Shown here one piece after another: positions 21,830-32,835 of a stretch of DNA of 64,000 nucleotides. Source of the DNA: Pseudoxanthomonas composti. GTDB taxonomy: Bacteria > Pseudomonadota > Gammaproteobacteria > Xanthomonadales > Xanthomonadaceae. The translations under genes were made by a program, and so were the position numbers. The DNA lies in assembly GCF_004122095.1 (NCBI RefSeq), contig NZ_SAWZ01000009.1:101692-165691 (forward strand). Direction: 5' to 3'. The notes under the pieces are model-generated. The model ran no database searches. It saw only the letters and a program-made list of their open reading frames with translations, and was not told the DNA's origin. How positions within the stretch are numbered: the first letter of the stretch is position 1; each line of letters starts with the position of its first letter.

Positions 21830-23152
21830 TCACAGGGTCTTGACCTGCATCGCCGGAGCGATGCGGCTGGCGCGGGCGGCAGGGAACAGCCCGGCGATCA
21901 GGCTGCAGGCAATGGCAAGGGCGAACGTCGCCGCGAACATGGGCAGGTCCATCCGCGCCAGGTCGGCGTACTCCACCGGTTGCCTGCGCACGCTCCACAG
22001 CCCGAGCAGGGTCAGGGCCAGTCCCAGGGTGCCGCCGATCAGGCCGATCAGGCCGGTTTCGGATAGGCATTGCAGGAAGATCGCGCGCCGCGAGGCGCCC
22101 ATCGCGCGGCGCACGCCGATCTCGCCGCTGCGGCGCAGGAACTTGGCCAGCAGCAGGCCGACCGTGTTGAACAGGCAGATGGCCAGGAACGCCAGCGCCA
22201 TCCAGGATTGCAGGCGCACGTCGCTGGGAACCACGCGGTTGTAATCCAGCCACTGCATCAGCGACAGCAGGCGGGTATTGCCGGCGTGGCGGATCCGGCC
22301 GAGGGCCTGCTGCTGGTTGGCGTAGTCGGCCAGGAACCGTTCGTAGTCGGCTCGCTTGGCCGCGCTGTCCAGCTGCACCCACAGGCGCACCCACACGCAA
22401 GGGGCGTTCTGCAGGTGCCCGGGCGTGGGCGGCTGTGCCCAGCAGGTGAACTGGTAGAAGTGCCCGTCGTTGATTTCCAGCGCGGTCTGGAAGGGGACGA
22501 ACACGTCCTGGGTCTTGCGGTAGAAGTTGGCCGTGTCGCCCTGGGAGAAGCGGCCACCGGCGAGCGTGTAGAACTGCGGGGTGGGCCGCCAGGGCGCCAG
22601 CACGCCGACGATGCGGACCTCGCTGTCGCGGATGCGCAGGCTGCGACCGACGCTGTTGCCACCGCCGAACAAGGCCTGGTTGAGGTCGGCCGAGATCACC
22701 GCCACGCGTGCGCGCCGGTCATCGTCCTCCGCGCTCCAGCTGCCGCCATAGGCGAAGGGCACCTGGAACATCGGGAAGAAGTCGGCGTGGGTGGACAACA
22801 TCGAGCTCATCGTGGCCGGTGCGCCGCTGTCGGCGGCGCGCAGCTTGACCGGGCTATCCACCACCAGCGCCTGGCGATCGGCGCGCTTGGCCCGCCACAG
22901 GTCCATGGCCGAGGTGTAGTCCAGCACGTCCGGCGGGTTCGGGCGTGGCTTCTCGTTCGGCATCGGGTCCAGCTGCGGGTAGAAGATCTGCTGGCTACGC
23001 CCCGGCAGCGGGTCGCCCGAGAGCAGGCGCATCACCGTCAGCGTCGTCATCGCCGCACCGATGCCGACGGCGATGGACAGCACCATCAACGCGGTCAGCG
23101 CCGGGGTGCGGCGCAGACTGTGCCAGGCCAGCTGCAGGGAGTAACCGAACAT
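21830..23152 (-). CDS. MacB/FtsX-type ABC permease, first A-type copy
   Basis: A 440-residue permease, N-terminal helix LTALMVLSIAVGIGAAMTTLT, periplasmic domain, three C-terminal helices with FLRRSGEIGVRRAMGASR. It starts 12 bases after the ATPase gene. A- and B-type permeases differ clearly from each other and probably form a heterodimer with the shared ATPase. Confidence 0.9.
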   Translation of the reverse strand: MFGYSLQLAWHSLRRTPALTALMVLSIAVGIGAAMTTLTVMRLLSGDPLPGRSQQIFYPQLDPMPNEKPRPNPPDVLDYTSAMDLWRAKRADRQALVVDSPVKLRAADSGAPATMSSMLSTHADFFPMFQVPFAYGGSWSAEDDDRRARVAVISADLNQALFGGGNSVGRSLRIRDSEVRIVGVLAPWRPTPQFYTLAGGRFSQGDTANFYRKTQDVFVPFQTALEINDGHFYQFTCWAQPPTPGHLQNAPCVWVRLWVQLDSAAKRADYERFLADYANQQQALGRIRHAGNTRLLSLMQWLDYNRVVPSDVRLQSWMALAFLAICLFNTVGLLLAKFLRRSGEIGVRRAMGASRRAIFLQCLSETGLIGLIGGTLGLALTLLGLWSVRRQPVEYADLARMDLPMFAATFALAIACSLIAGLFPAARASRIAPAMQVKTL

Positions 23153-23164
23153 GCGGACCTCGCC

Positions 23165-23884
<720 letters not shown>

Positions 23885-24067
23885 GGGACAACTCCTGGCG
23901 GTGATTCGTTGGAAGAGGGAGTGGGATCGAGGGTGCTGCGAGGGAAGAAAAAGCCACCGGCCCGGTGCGGGTCCCCGTGAGCGGGTTGCAACTTCGTGTC
24001 CGGAGAGAGAGCCATCGTGCAGTGGATGACCCGCCGCCTTGGCAGCCGATGGAAAGAGAGAGGTGCA

Positions 24068-25345
24068 TCAGTTGATCCGCACGCGCGGTTCGTCGCCGAA
24101 CTGATCGGCGCCGGAAACCACCACGCGTTCGCCGGGCTTGAGGCCGGACTTGACCTCCACCTCGCCCAGGCTGGACACGCCCAGCTCGACCGGGCGACGC
24201 ACGGCGGTGTCGCCTTCCATGACATAGGCGTAGCGGCCGCCGGACTGCTCCAGGAACGGGCCGCGCTCGACCTTGAGCACGTTCTTGCGCGTATCCAGCA
24301 GCACCCGCGCACTCATGCGCTGGCTCTGGCGCAGGCCGGGCGGCTGCCGGTCGGTGAAGCGGATGCGCGCGGCGACCTCGCCGCTGACCACCTCCGGCGA
24401 CACCGCCGAGATCTCGCCCGGGAACGGCTGCCCGCTGCCGCTGGTCAGCTGTGCCGGGGTGCCGATGACCAGGTCGCGGGCGAAGCTCTCCGGCACCTTG
24501 ATCTCCAGCTCGAACTTGGACAGGTCCACCACGCCCAGGATCGGCGCGTTGGCGGCCACGTTGGTGTACTGCGTGGCCTGCACCTGGCCGACCTGGCCAT
24601 CGAAGGGCGCGCGCAGGGTCAGCGCATCGACCTGGCGCTGCACCTCGCTCACCACCGCGCGCTGGCGCTCGGCCAGCTGGCGCTTGTTGCGGGCATCCAG
24701 GTCCGCGCCCTGGCTCTGCAGGCCGGCGTCCTGCAGGGCGTGCTGCAGGGTGATGTCGCTCTTCTTTACCGAGTCCTGGGCGCGCGCCAGGTCCACCTGC
24801 GGGATCACCCCGCCGTCGTAGCCGCGCTGGTAGCGGTCCAGGTCGCGCTGGGCGGCGCTCTGGTCGATGCGCGCTTGGTCGGTGACCTTGCGCGCCGAGG
24901 CGCGGGCCAGGGTGGCATTGAGGCTGGCGCGGTCGGCCTCGGCCTCCAGGCCGGCCAGGGTGGCCTGCTCCTGGGCCAGCTTGCTGCGCAGCTCGGGGCT
25001 GTCGATCACCGCCAGCTCCTGGCCCTGCTTGACCACATCGCCAGCCACCACCTTCAGCGTCACCGTGCCGCTGGAGATGGCGTAGAGGGTGGGGCTGTTG
25101 GCGGCAATGACGCGGCCATCGGCGGAGATGTCGCGCACCAGGTCGCCCTGCTTGACCTCGGCGATGCGCACGCGCGCCGCATCGAAGGAGCGCGCCGAAG
25201 ACAGCCAGCCGCGGGCGACCAAGCCGATGCCGGCCAGCACCATCAGCACGGCGACCCCGGGCCAGATCCACTTGCGCAGCGGACGGCCGCGGTCGCTGCC
25301 GTGGCCGACGGGGATGTCCTGGGCGGAGGTGTCACGGATGGCCAT
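24068..25345 (-). CDS. HlyD/MacA-type membrane fusion protein
   Basis: A 425-residue periplasmic adaptor. One N-terminal membrane helix (about 25-47) is followed by a lipoyl half (ISSGTVTLKVVAGDVVKQGQ), a long coiled-coil hairpin (about 100-210, rich in A, Q, R and E), the second lipoyl half (LRAPFDGQVGQV) and beta-barrel domains. It should link the permeases to an outer-membrane channel, which is not encoded nearby. ATG 25345 is chosen over TTG 25378 because the latter lies upstream of the start predicted from the sigma-54 promoter. It is the first gene of the operon; 183 bases separate it from the ATPase. Confidence 0.88.
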   Translation of the reverse strand: MAIRDTSAQDIPVGHGSDRGRPLRKWIWPGVAVLMVLAGIGLVARGWLSSARSFDAARVRIAEVKQGDLVRDISADGRVIAANSPTLYAISSGTVTLKVVAGDVVKQGQELAVIDSPELRSKLAQEQATLAGLEAEADRASLNATLARASARKVTDQARIDQSAAQRDLDRYQRGYDGGVIPQVDLARAQDSVKKSDITLQHALQDAGLQSQGADLDARNKRQLAERQRAVVSEVQRQVDALTLRAPFDGQVGQVQATQYTNVAANAPILGVVDLSKFELEIKVPESFARDLVIGTPAQLTSGSGQPFPGEISAVSPEVVSGEVAARIRFTDRQPPGLRQSQRMSARVLLDTRKNVLKVERGPFLEQSGGRYAYVMEGDTAVRRPVELGVSSLGEVEVKSGLKPGERVVVSGADQFGDEPRVRIN

Positions 25346-25378
25346 CGTTGCGGTCGCGTTGGGATTCGCACAAGGCAA

Positions 25379-25395
25379 CGCAGATCGCGTGCCAA
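25379..25395 (-). promoter_or_regulatory. Sigma-54 (-24/-12) promoter of the ABC efflux operon
   Basis: Read on the minus strand the site is TTGGCACGCGATCTGCG. It matches the consensus YTGGCACG-N4-TTGC at all but one position, with the GG and GC doublets at the required spacing. The start of transcription would fall near 25368, giving a ~22-base leader before the ATG at 25345. Confidence 0.8.
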
Positions 25396-25445
25396 TCGCA
25401 ACTCATTGAAAAGTAAGACGGTGCGCGCTTAGGTGCCTTGTCCGC

Positions 25446-25494
25446 AGTGTCCGCCGGACACTCGCCGGACACTGCGGTGTCCGCTCCGGGACAC
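25446..25494. promoter_or_regulatory. Triple GTGTCC/GGACAC palindrome cluster (probable enhancer)
   Basis: Three overlapping inverted pairs are present: AGTGTCCG-C-CGGACACT (25446-25462, perfect), CGGACAC-N4-GTGTCCG (25466-25483, perfect) and GTGTCC-N6-GGACAC (25477-25494). Their centres lie about 86, 106 and 117 bp upstream of the predicted sigma-54 start, the usual enhancer distance. The NtrC-like regulator at 15871-17205 is the obvious candidate to bind. The last pair also covers the -35 position of glmS. Confidence 0.75.
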
Positions 25495-25509
25495 GGCGGA
25501 CGTCACCGG

Positions 25510-25515
25510 TAGAAT
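25510..25515 (+). promoter_or_regulatory. -10-like element for glmS
   Basis: TAGAAT lies 38 bp before the glmS ATG. A -35 would fall at about 25487-25492, inside the palindrome cluster. Confidence 0.5.
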
Positions 25516-25552
25516 GTCCTGTCTGTGGACGTTGTCATAAGGTGGCTTGCGG

Positions 25553-27397
<1,845 letters not shown>

Positions 27398-27554
27398 GTC
27401 CGGTCGAGGGCCGCGGGCTGGCCCGTGGCCTGCACGCCGGGTGATGCGCCCGGCGCGGTCCTCGCCTGCGCGCGTGGCTCAGTCCACGTCTTGCGCGCGC
27501 ACGTGCGCGGCTGTTCACGTCCTTGCGGCGCAAACGCGCGCAAGCCCGGCCGAC

Positions 27555-27587
27555 GCCGGGCGCATGTTTCAATAGCGCCCGGCTTTT
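27555..27587 (+). terminator. Intrinsic terminator of glmS
   Basis: GCCGGGCGC (27555-27563) pairs with GCGCCCGGC (27575-27583), followed by TTTT. The left arm can alternatively pair with an upstream GCCCGGC (27544-27550). Confidence 0.75.
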
Positions 27588-27607
27588 CAGAGTTGGGTGT
27601 GGCACAG

Positions 27608-28393
27608 ATGCACGCGAGTTATTTCCAGGCCGTCGGGCCGATGCGGTTCCTGCCCACGCAGGCGGTGTCTGGGGCCTGGAACATCCAAGAGCAGCACATC
27701 GCGCCGTCCATGGGCCTGCTGGCGCATCTGGTCGAGGCGCATCGCGATGCACGCCGCGACGATGGCCTGCGCATCGGCCGGGCCAGCTACGACATCCTGG
27801 GCAAGCTGGCGATGGACGCGTTCGAAGTGGAGATCGAGATCGTCAGGCCCGGCAAGACCATCGAGCTGGTCGAGGCGCGGCTGCGTCAGGGCGGACGGGT
27901 GGGCCTGGTGTTGCGCGCCTGGCTGATGGCCGCCTGCGATACGCGCGCGCTGGCCGGGTGCGAGGCCGCGCCGATGCCCGCCTGGGAGGACTTGCCCGCC
28001 TGGGACATGGGCGATCTGTGGCCCGGCGGCTTCGTGCGCAGCGTGGAACTGCGCCGTCACCAGGCCGCGCCTGGTGCGGCCAGCTACTGGGCGCGCACGC
28101 CCGTGCCGCTGCTGGCCGACACGCCGGTCAGCAGCACCGCGCGCCTGCTGGGGCTGGTGGACGTGGCCAACGGTTCGGCCGTGCGCGTGGCGCCGCAGCG
28201 CGTGGCGTTTCCTAACCTGGACCTGGGCGCGCACCTGTTCCGGGTGCCGGTCGGCGAGTGGGTGGGCTTCCAGACCAGCGTGGCCTTCGGCCCGGAGGGC
28301 ATGGGGCTGACCCACAGCGTGCTGCACGATATCGAGGGTCCACTGGGGATGGTGTCCCAGTGCCTGACCGTGCGCCCGGGCCTGCAGGGCTGA
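27608..28393 (+). CDS. Thioesterase-family (double hotdog) protein
   Basis: A ~261-residue protein with two related halves, as in acyl-CoA thioesterase II-like double-hotdog proteins. The first half has a GRASYDILGKLAMDAFEVEIEIVRPGKTIEL stretch (shown in the family as strand plus hotdog helix), the second DLGAHLFRVPVGEWVGFQTSVAFG with the usual Asp-rich strand and GMGLTHSVLHDIEGPLG. The substrate is unknown. ATG 27608 or the GTG nine bases earlier may be the start. It stands alone just after the glmS terminator. Confidence 0.75.
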   Translation: MHASYFQAVGPMRFLPTQAVSGAWNIQEQHIAPSMGLLAHLVEAHRDARRDDGLRIGRASYDILGKLAMDAFEVEIEIVRPGKTIELVEARLRQGGRVGLVLRAWLMAACDTRALAGCEAAPMPAWEDLPAWDMGDLWPGGFVRSVELRRHQAAPGAASYWARTPVPLLADTPVSSTARLLGLVDVANGSAVRVAPQRVAFPNLDLGAHLFRVPVGEWVGFQTSVAFGPEGMGLTHSVLHDIEGPLGMVSQCLTVRPGLQG

Positions 28394-28409
28394 ACCCCGG
28401 CAAGGCGCT

Positions 28410-29339
28410 TCAGCCGACGTCGACCTCGCGATAGGCCTGCAGCAGGCGGCGCTCGCCTTCGATGCCCTCCTGCGACTTGCCGTGCTCCATGCCGAACACG
28501 AAGTCGCGCTTGTCCTGGCGCATGCGCGCCTGGATGTGGCGGAACACGTTGAGGTGGTGGATCTCGCCGGTGCCCGGTTCGTTGCGCCCGGGCACGTCGC
28601 CGATCTGGAAGTAGGCGATCTCGTCCCAGGCCAGGTCGATGTTGGCGATCAGGTTCCCCTCGTTGCGCTGCATGTGGTACAGGTCGTAGAGGATCTTCAC
28701 CGACGGGCTGTTCACCGCGCGGGCGATCGCGTAGCTCTGCGCCGAGGTGCGCAGGAACAGGTCGGGCCGGTCGCTCAGCGGCTCCATCACCATCACCAGC
28801 CCGTGCGGCTCCATCACCTCGGCGCCGGCACGGATGGCATCGATGACATGGCCGGTCTGCAGGCCGAGCGGCAGCTTGGCCTCGGCGAAGCCCGGGACAA
28901 TCGTCATCCACTTGGCATCCACGCGCTTGGCCACCTCCACCGCTTCGCGGCAGCGCTTGACGAAGCGCTCGCGGAACTCGGCCGCGCCGGTGGCGTAGGA
29001 GATCTTCCAGTTGTCGCCGGCATCGATCACGAACACGCCCATGGTCATGCCGTTCTTTGCCAGGGTCTGGCCGATGCGTTCCTGCAGGGCCACCGGGCGT
29101 CCCATCAGTTCGTTGTCCTCGTAGGCGCTGAAGCCTGCGTCGGCCATGAACTGGATCTGCCGGATGGGGTCGCGCCCGGCGGAATGCTCGAACAGTCCCA
29201 GGTGTGGGGCGAACTTCAGCGCGAACTTCTTGCCTGCCTCTGGCGACGCGCCAGCGCCGGTCTGCGCGAAGGCGGCGCCAAGGCCTGTGCCGGCCAGCGC
29301 GCCGCCAGCCAGGGTCCCGAGAAAATGGCGGCGGTGCAT
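28410..29339 (-). CDS. Tat-exported TIM-barrel sugar isomerase (hydroxypyruvate isomerase-like)
   Basis: A 309-residue protein with a twin-arginine signal (MHRRHFLGTLAGGALAG), cleaved near residue 26. The mature part is an AP-endonuclease-2-type TIM barrel like Hyi and xylose-isomerase-like enzymes, with metal or substrate residues in VMEPLSD, KILYDLYHMQ and the late DVPGRNEPGTGEI. Such enzymes isomerise or epimerise ketosugars. The folded export route suggests a metal cofactor loaded in the cytoplasm. It lies 126 bases downstream of the DUF1080 lipoprotein on the same strand. Confidence 0.85.
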   Translation of the reverse strand: MHRRHFLGTLAGGALAGTGLGAAFAQTGAGASPEAGKKFALKFAPHLGLFEHSAGRDPIRQIQFMADAGFSAYEDNELMGRPVALQERIGQTLAKNGMTMGVFVIDAGDNWKISYATGAAEFRERFVKRCREAVEVAKRVDAKWMTIVPGFAEAKLPLGLQTGHVIDAIRAGAEVMEPHGLVMVMEPLSDRPDLFLRTSAQSYAIARAVNSPSVKILYDLYHMQRNEGNLIANIDLAWDEIAYFQIGDVPGRNEPGTGEIHHLNVFRHIQARMRQDKRDFVFGMEHGKSQEGIEGERRLLQAYREVDVG

Positions 29340-29465
29340 GCGGGGCCTCCGGGTGCGATGAGGAAGCGGGTGTCGCCAATGCCGAGGCGGTAGCTCCGCA
29401 GGCAGCGGCGTCAAACCGACGCAGGCCGTTGCCTGGCGAGCAGCGGCCTGCGCGGGGGGCGTGCG

Positions 29466-30236
29466 TCAGAGCTCGCGGATGCGCAGGTTGCGGAAGCTCA
29501 CCGCATCGCCATGGTCCTGCAGGCCGATGCGGCCCTGCTTGGCCTGCCCGTAGTCCGGCCAGTCCTTGAACTTGGTCTGCGCCACGCGTTCCTTCCACTC
29601 CGGCGACCACAGCGTGTAGTCGGCGACCTTGACGCCGTTGAGCCAATGCTCGACATGCGCGCCCTGGGCGACGATGCGGCTCTGGTTCCACTCGCCCACC
29701 GGCTTGGGCACCGCGCCCTGCGGCGGGTAGATCGCGTAGACCGCGCCGGCATGACGGTCCGGCCCGTTCTTGCCGTCCGGGTGGCGGTCGTTGTCCAGCA
29801 CCTGGTACTCGATGCCGCTCCAGTAGGCGAATTCGTTGTTCTCGTTGGCGCGATAGAACACGCCGCTGTTGCCGCCCTCGGAAATCTTCCACTCAAAGCG
29901 CAGGTCGAAGTCGCCGTAGTCGCGGTCGGTCATCAGGTCCGCGCCGCCGCTGATGCGCTCGATCGCCCCGTCCTTGGCGGCCCAGCCGGTGACCGGCTCG
30001 CCCGGCTTCTTGTACAGGTGCCAGCCGGCGAAGCTGCTGCCATCGAACAGCGGCGTGAAGCCAGTCTCGTCATCGCTGGCGGCCGGGGTTTCGGCGGCGG
30101 ACTGCGGCGCCTGCGCCGGTGCGGCGGCACTGGGCGCGGCCGGGGGCGGGCTGGCATCGGGCGCCTTGGCGCACGCGGCCAGCAGGGTCAGGACGGCGGT
30201 GGAAAGCAAGGCCAGGCGGGGGACGTTGATCGGCAT
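29466..30236 (-). CDS. DUF1080-family lipoprotein (3-keto-glycoside hydrolase-like)
   Basis: A 256-residue protein with a lipobox LLAAC (Cys22), an Ala/Pro-rich linker (about 25-55), then a DUF1080 concanavalin-like domain with the signature TPLFDGSSFAGWH, DFDLRFEWKISEGGNSGVFYR, EYQVLDNDRHPDG and NLRIREL. Some members of this family hydrolyse 3-keto-disaccharides; the substrate here is inferred, not shown. It was started at ATG 30236 because the lipobox then sits correctly. It pairs with the exported isomerase downstream. Confidence 0.88.
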   Translation of the reverse strand: MPINVPRLALLSTAVLTLLAACAKAPDASPPPAAPSAAAPAQAPQSAAETPAASDDETGFTPLFDGSSFAGWHLYKKPGEPVTGWAAKDGAIERISGGADLMTDRDYGDFDLRFEWKISEGGNSGVFYRANENNEFAYWSGIEYQVLDNDRHPDGKNGPDRHAGAVYAIYPPQGAVPKPVGEWNQSRIVAQGAHVEHWLNGVKVADYTLWSPEWKERVAQTKFKDWPDYGQAKQGRIGLQDHGDAVSFRNLRIREL

Positions 30237-30380
30237 GCGCAGCACTCTTGGGTATGGTGGGAGGATCGGTCGCCGCGATGACGGGCATGCGCCAGCGGCC
30301 GACCAGGATTTCGTTGGATTCAATCGATCCAACCCGACCTTCCATGCTGGGGTGCAGCAAGGTCAAGCTGCGCTGCAACG

Positions 30381-30409
30381 AAAAGGCCGGCACAAACGGA
30401 CCGGCCCTT
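30381..30409 (-). terminator. Intrinsic terminator after the alpha/beta hydrolase
   Basis: On the minus strand AAGGGCCGG pairs with CCGGCCTT across a 10-base loop, and CCTTTTCG follows. It lies about 55 bases after the hydrolase stop. Confidence 0.75.
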
Positions 30410-30463
30410 CGGTTCGCCAGCATCGAAGCGCTGACTGCGCAGCGTCCCCGGTGCCCGCGGCGA

Positions 30464-31288
30464 TCAGGCCCTGGCGAAGGCCAGCAGGTCCTGATTGAAG
30501 CGATCGGCGTGCGTGACCGTCAGCCCGTGCGGGGCGCCCGCGTAGATCTTCAGCTCGGCACCTTCGATGAGCTTGGCCGACAGCTTGCCAGAGGCATCGA
30601 TCGGCACGATCTGGTCATCGTCGCCATGGATCACCAGGGTGGGCTTGTCGATCTTCTTCAGGTCCTGGGTGTAGTCCACCTCGGAGAACTCGTGGACACA
30701 GTCGTACTGGCCCTTCACGCCGCCGGCCATGCCCTGCAGCCAGAAGCTCTCGCGCATGCCGTCGGTGACCTTGGCGCCGTCGCGATTGGCGCCGAAGAAC
30801 GGCGTGGTCAGCTCGCGATAGAACTGCGAGCGGTCGCCGGCCACCCCGGCACGGATGCCGTCGAACACCTCCAGCGGCGTGCCGTTGGGATTGGCCTGGG
30901 TCTTGAGCATCAGCGGCGGCACCGCGCCGACCAGTACCAGCTTGGCCACGCGCTTGCTGCCGTGGCGGCCGACGTAGTGGCTGATCTCGCCGCCGCCGGT
31001 GGAATGGCCAACCAGGATGGCGTCGGTGACGTTGGCCGCTTCCAGCACCGCGGCCAGGTCGTCGGCGTAGGTGTCCATGTCGTTGCCATCCCAGGTCTGG
31101 CTGGAGCGGCCATGGCTGCGGCGGTCGTGGGCGATCACCCGGTAGCCGTGCTGGCCCATGAACAGCATCTGCGGGTCCCAGGCATCGGAGGACAGCGGCC
31201 AGCCGTGGGCGAACACGACGGGCTGGCCGGTGCCCCAGTCCTTGTAGAAGATCTGGGCACCATCTTTGACGGTCACGAACTTGCTCAT
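30464..31288 (-). CDS. Alpha/beta hydrolase, non-haem chloroperoxidase-like
   Basis: A 274-residue alpha/beta hydrolase with the nucleophile elbow GHSTGGG (Ser96), oxyanion strand [14 protein letters not shown], acid in [10 protein letters not shown] and the His in GAPHGLT. This pattern matches the arylesterase/cofactor-free haloperoxidase group. It is in line with pirin and doxX genes upstream on the same strand (204-base gap). The physiological ester or peracid substrate is unknown. Confidence 0.9.
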   Translation of the reverse strand: MSKFVTVKDGAQIFYKDWGTGQPVVFAHGWPLSSDAWDPQMLFMGQHGYRVIAHDRRSHGRSSQTWDGNDMDTYADDLAAVLEAANVTDAILVGHSTGGGEISHYVGRHGSKRVAKLVLVGAVPPLMLKTQANPNGTPLEVFDGIRAGVAGDRSQFYRELTTPFFGANRDGAKVTDGMRESFWLQGMAGGVKGQYDCVHEFSEVDYTQDLKKIDKPTLVIHGDDDQIVPIDASGKLSAKLIEGAELKIYAGAPHGLTVTHADRFNQDLLAFARA

Positions 31289-31492
31289 GGTGGGAATCCT
31301 TATGGCAGTGGGTGGTTGAAGCGCAGGTATGGGATGGCGTTACCTGGACGGGCGCGGCCGAGAGGGCGGGCATGCAGGCTTGCATGCCCGCGCGTTGGGT
31401 GAGGTGAGGCCAGATCCAGCGCGCATCGGTGTGGGAACGCGCGGCGTGCGGTCCTGCCCGCGCCGCATGGACGCGGGCAGGACGCCGGGGTG

Positions 31493-32215
31493 TCAATGCA
31501 TGCCGGGCAGCTCGTTGGGGCGCAGGTCGAACACCAGCACCTCGGCGTCGGCGCCCTTGGCCAGAGTGATCGCCTCGACTTGGCGCAGGCGCAGGCCATC
31601 GCCTTCGCCCAACGCCTGGCCGTTGACCTCCACCGCGCCACGGGCCACGTGCACATAGGCGTGGCGGTGGCCGGCCAGCTTCAGGGTGGCGGTTTCCTCG
31701 CCATCGAACAGACCGGCATACACGCGCACGTCCTGGCGGATCTCAAGCGAGCCATCGGCGCCATTGGGCGAAAGCACCAGCTGCAGGCGGCCGCGTTTCT
31801 GCTCGGGCGAATAGAACTGCTGCTGGTAGCGCGGCTGCGCGCCCTTGACCGCCGGCATGATCCAGATCTGGAGGAAGTGCACGCCGGCCTCCGGTGAGTG
31901 ATTGAACTCGCTATGGGCCACGCCGCTGCCGGCGCTCATGATCTGCACATCGCCCGGACGGATCACCGAGCCGGTGCCCATGCTGTCCTTGTGCTCCAGC
32001 GCGCCTTCCAGCACGTAGGAAAAGATCTCCATGTCCTGGTGCGGATGCGTGCCGAAGCCCTTGGCCGGCGCCACGCGGTCGTCGTTGATCACCCGCAGGT
32101 CGGAAAAGCCGATGAAGTTCGGGTTGTAGTAATGGCCGAAGGAGAAGGTGTGGCGCGAGGACAGCCAGCCGTGGTCGGCGACACCGCGCATGGTGGACTT
32201 GATGACATCGTTCAT
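31493..32215 (-). CDS. Pirin-family bicupin (YhhW-like)
   Basis: A 240-residue pirin with the N-terminal cupin metal site His57, His59, His101 and Glu103 (GTHPHQDME, GVAHSEFNH). E. coli YhhW has quercetin dioxygenase activity; other pirins respond to redox stress. It is probably co-transcribed with doxX (32 bases upstream). Confidence 0.93.
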   Translation of the reverse strand: MNDVIKSTMRGVADHGWLSSRHTFSFGHYYNPNFIGFSDLRVINDDRVAPAKGFGTHPHQDMEIFSYVLEGALEHKDSMGTGSVIRPGDVQIMSAGSGVAHSEFNHSPEAGVHFLQIWIMPAVKGAQPRYQQQFYSPEQKRGRLQLVLSPNGADGSLEIRQDVRVYAGLFDGEETATLKLAGHRHAYVHVARGAVEVNGQALGEGDGLRLRQVEAITLAKGADAEVLVFDLRPNELPGMH

Positions 32216-32247
32216 GGGAATGCTCCTTTGTGGGCGGTGGTGAGGGA

Positions 32248-32730
32248 TCAGGACAGGGCGTGTTCGAGCTCGGCACGCTGGAGGCGTGCGCGTTCGCGCA
32301 GCGCATCCAGGCTCCAGGCGCCGCCGCCGAAGGCGACGAAGGACAGCAGGCCGCCGGCGATGGCGAGGTTCTTCCAGAAGTGGATGACCTGGTTCTGGTC
32401 GCTCCCGCTGTGGAACAGCAGCGCGGTGGCCACCGTGAACAGCGCCAGCACCGCCGCGGCGGCGCGGGTGTGCAGGCCCAGCAGGAAGGCCAGGCCGATG
32501 CCGACTTCCACCACCACCGCCGAGGCGTAGGCCGCTTGCGGCAGCGGCGCGCCGGCCGAGGCGATATAGGCCACGGTGGCGGCCGGCGCCAGCAGCTTGG
32601 CGATGCCGCTGCTCAGGAACAGCGGCGCCAACAGCAAGCGGCCAACGGCGGCCAGCGGCGCGGCAGCCGCCGTGGAGGCCACGGGCGAAACGGCGGGGTT
32701 GGACAGCGGGGACAGCGCGGCGGTGTTCAT
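32248..32730 (-). CDS. DoxX-family membrane protein
   Basis: A 160-residue protein with four membrane helices and the DoxX core (GRLLLAPLFLSSGIAKLL, VVEVGIGLAFLLGL, FWKNLAIAGGLLSFVAFG). DoxX proteins are linked to thiol or oxidative stress in several bacteria; the function is not firmly known. It is the first gene of a minus-strand group with pirin and the hydrolase, divergent from a LysR regulator 105 bases away. Confidence 0.88.
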   Translation of the reverse strand: MNTAALSPLSNPAVSPVASTAAAAPLAAVGRLLLAPLFLSSGIAKLLAPAATVAYIASAGAPLPQAAYASAVVVEVGIGLAFLLGLHTRAAAAVLALFTVATALLFHSGSDQNQVIHFWKNLAIAGGLLSFVAFGGGAWSLDALRERARLQRAELEHALS

Positions 32731-32835
32731 GGGGTGGGCTCCGGGTGTGCGGGGTCGGTTGACCATGGAGCGCATTGTGTTGTGACCGTCCGGGGAGATA
32801 AATTCCATTTCCAACGAATAACCGTCACGCACCAG

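Noticed and set aside
25346..25378. TTG 25378 as start of the membrane fusion protein
   Set aside because: It lies upstream of the transcription start predicted from the sigma-54 promoter and overlaps the -12 region; ATG 25345 avoids this.
25446..25494. GTGTCC repeats as a CRISPR array or transposon end
   Set aside because: The repeats alternate in direction, lack spacers of constant length, and no cas or transposase gene is near. Their distance from a sigma-54 promoter fits enhancer sites better.
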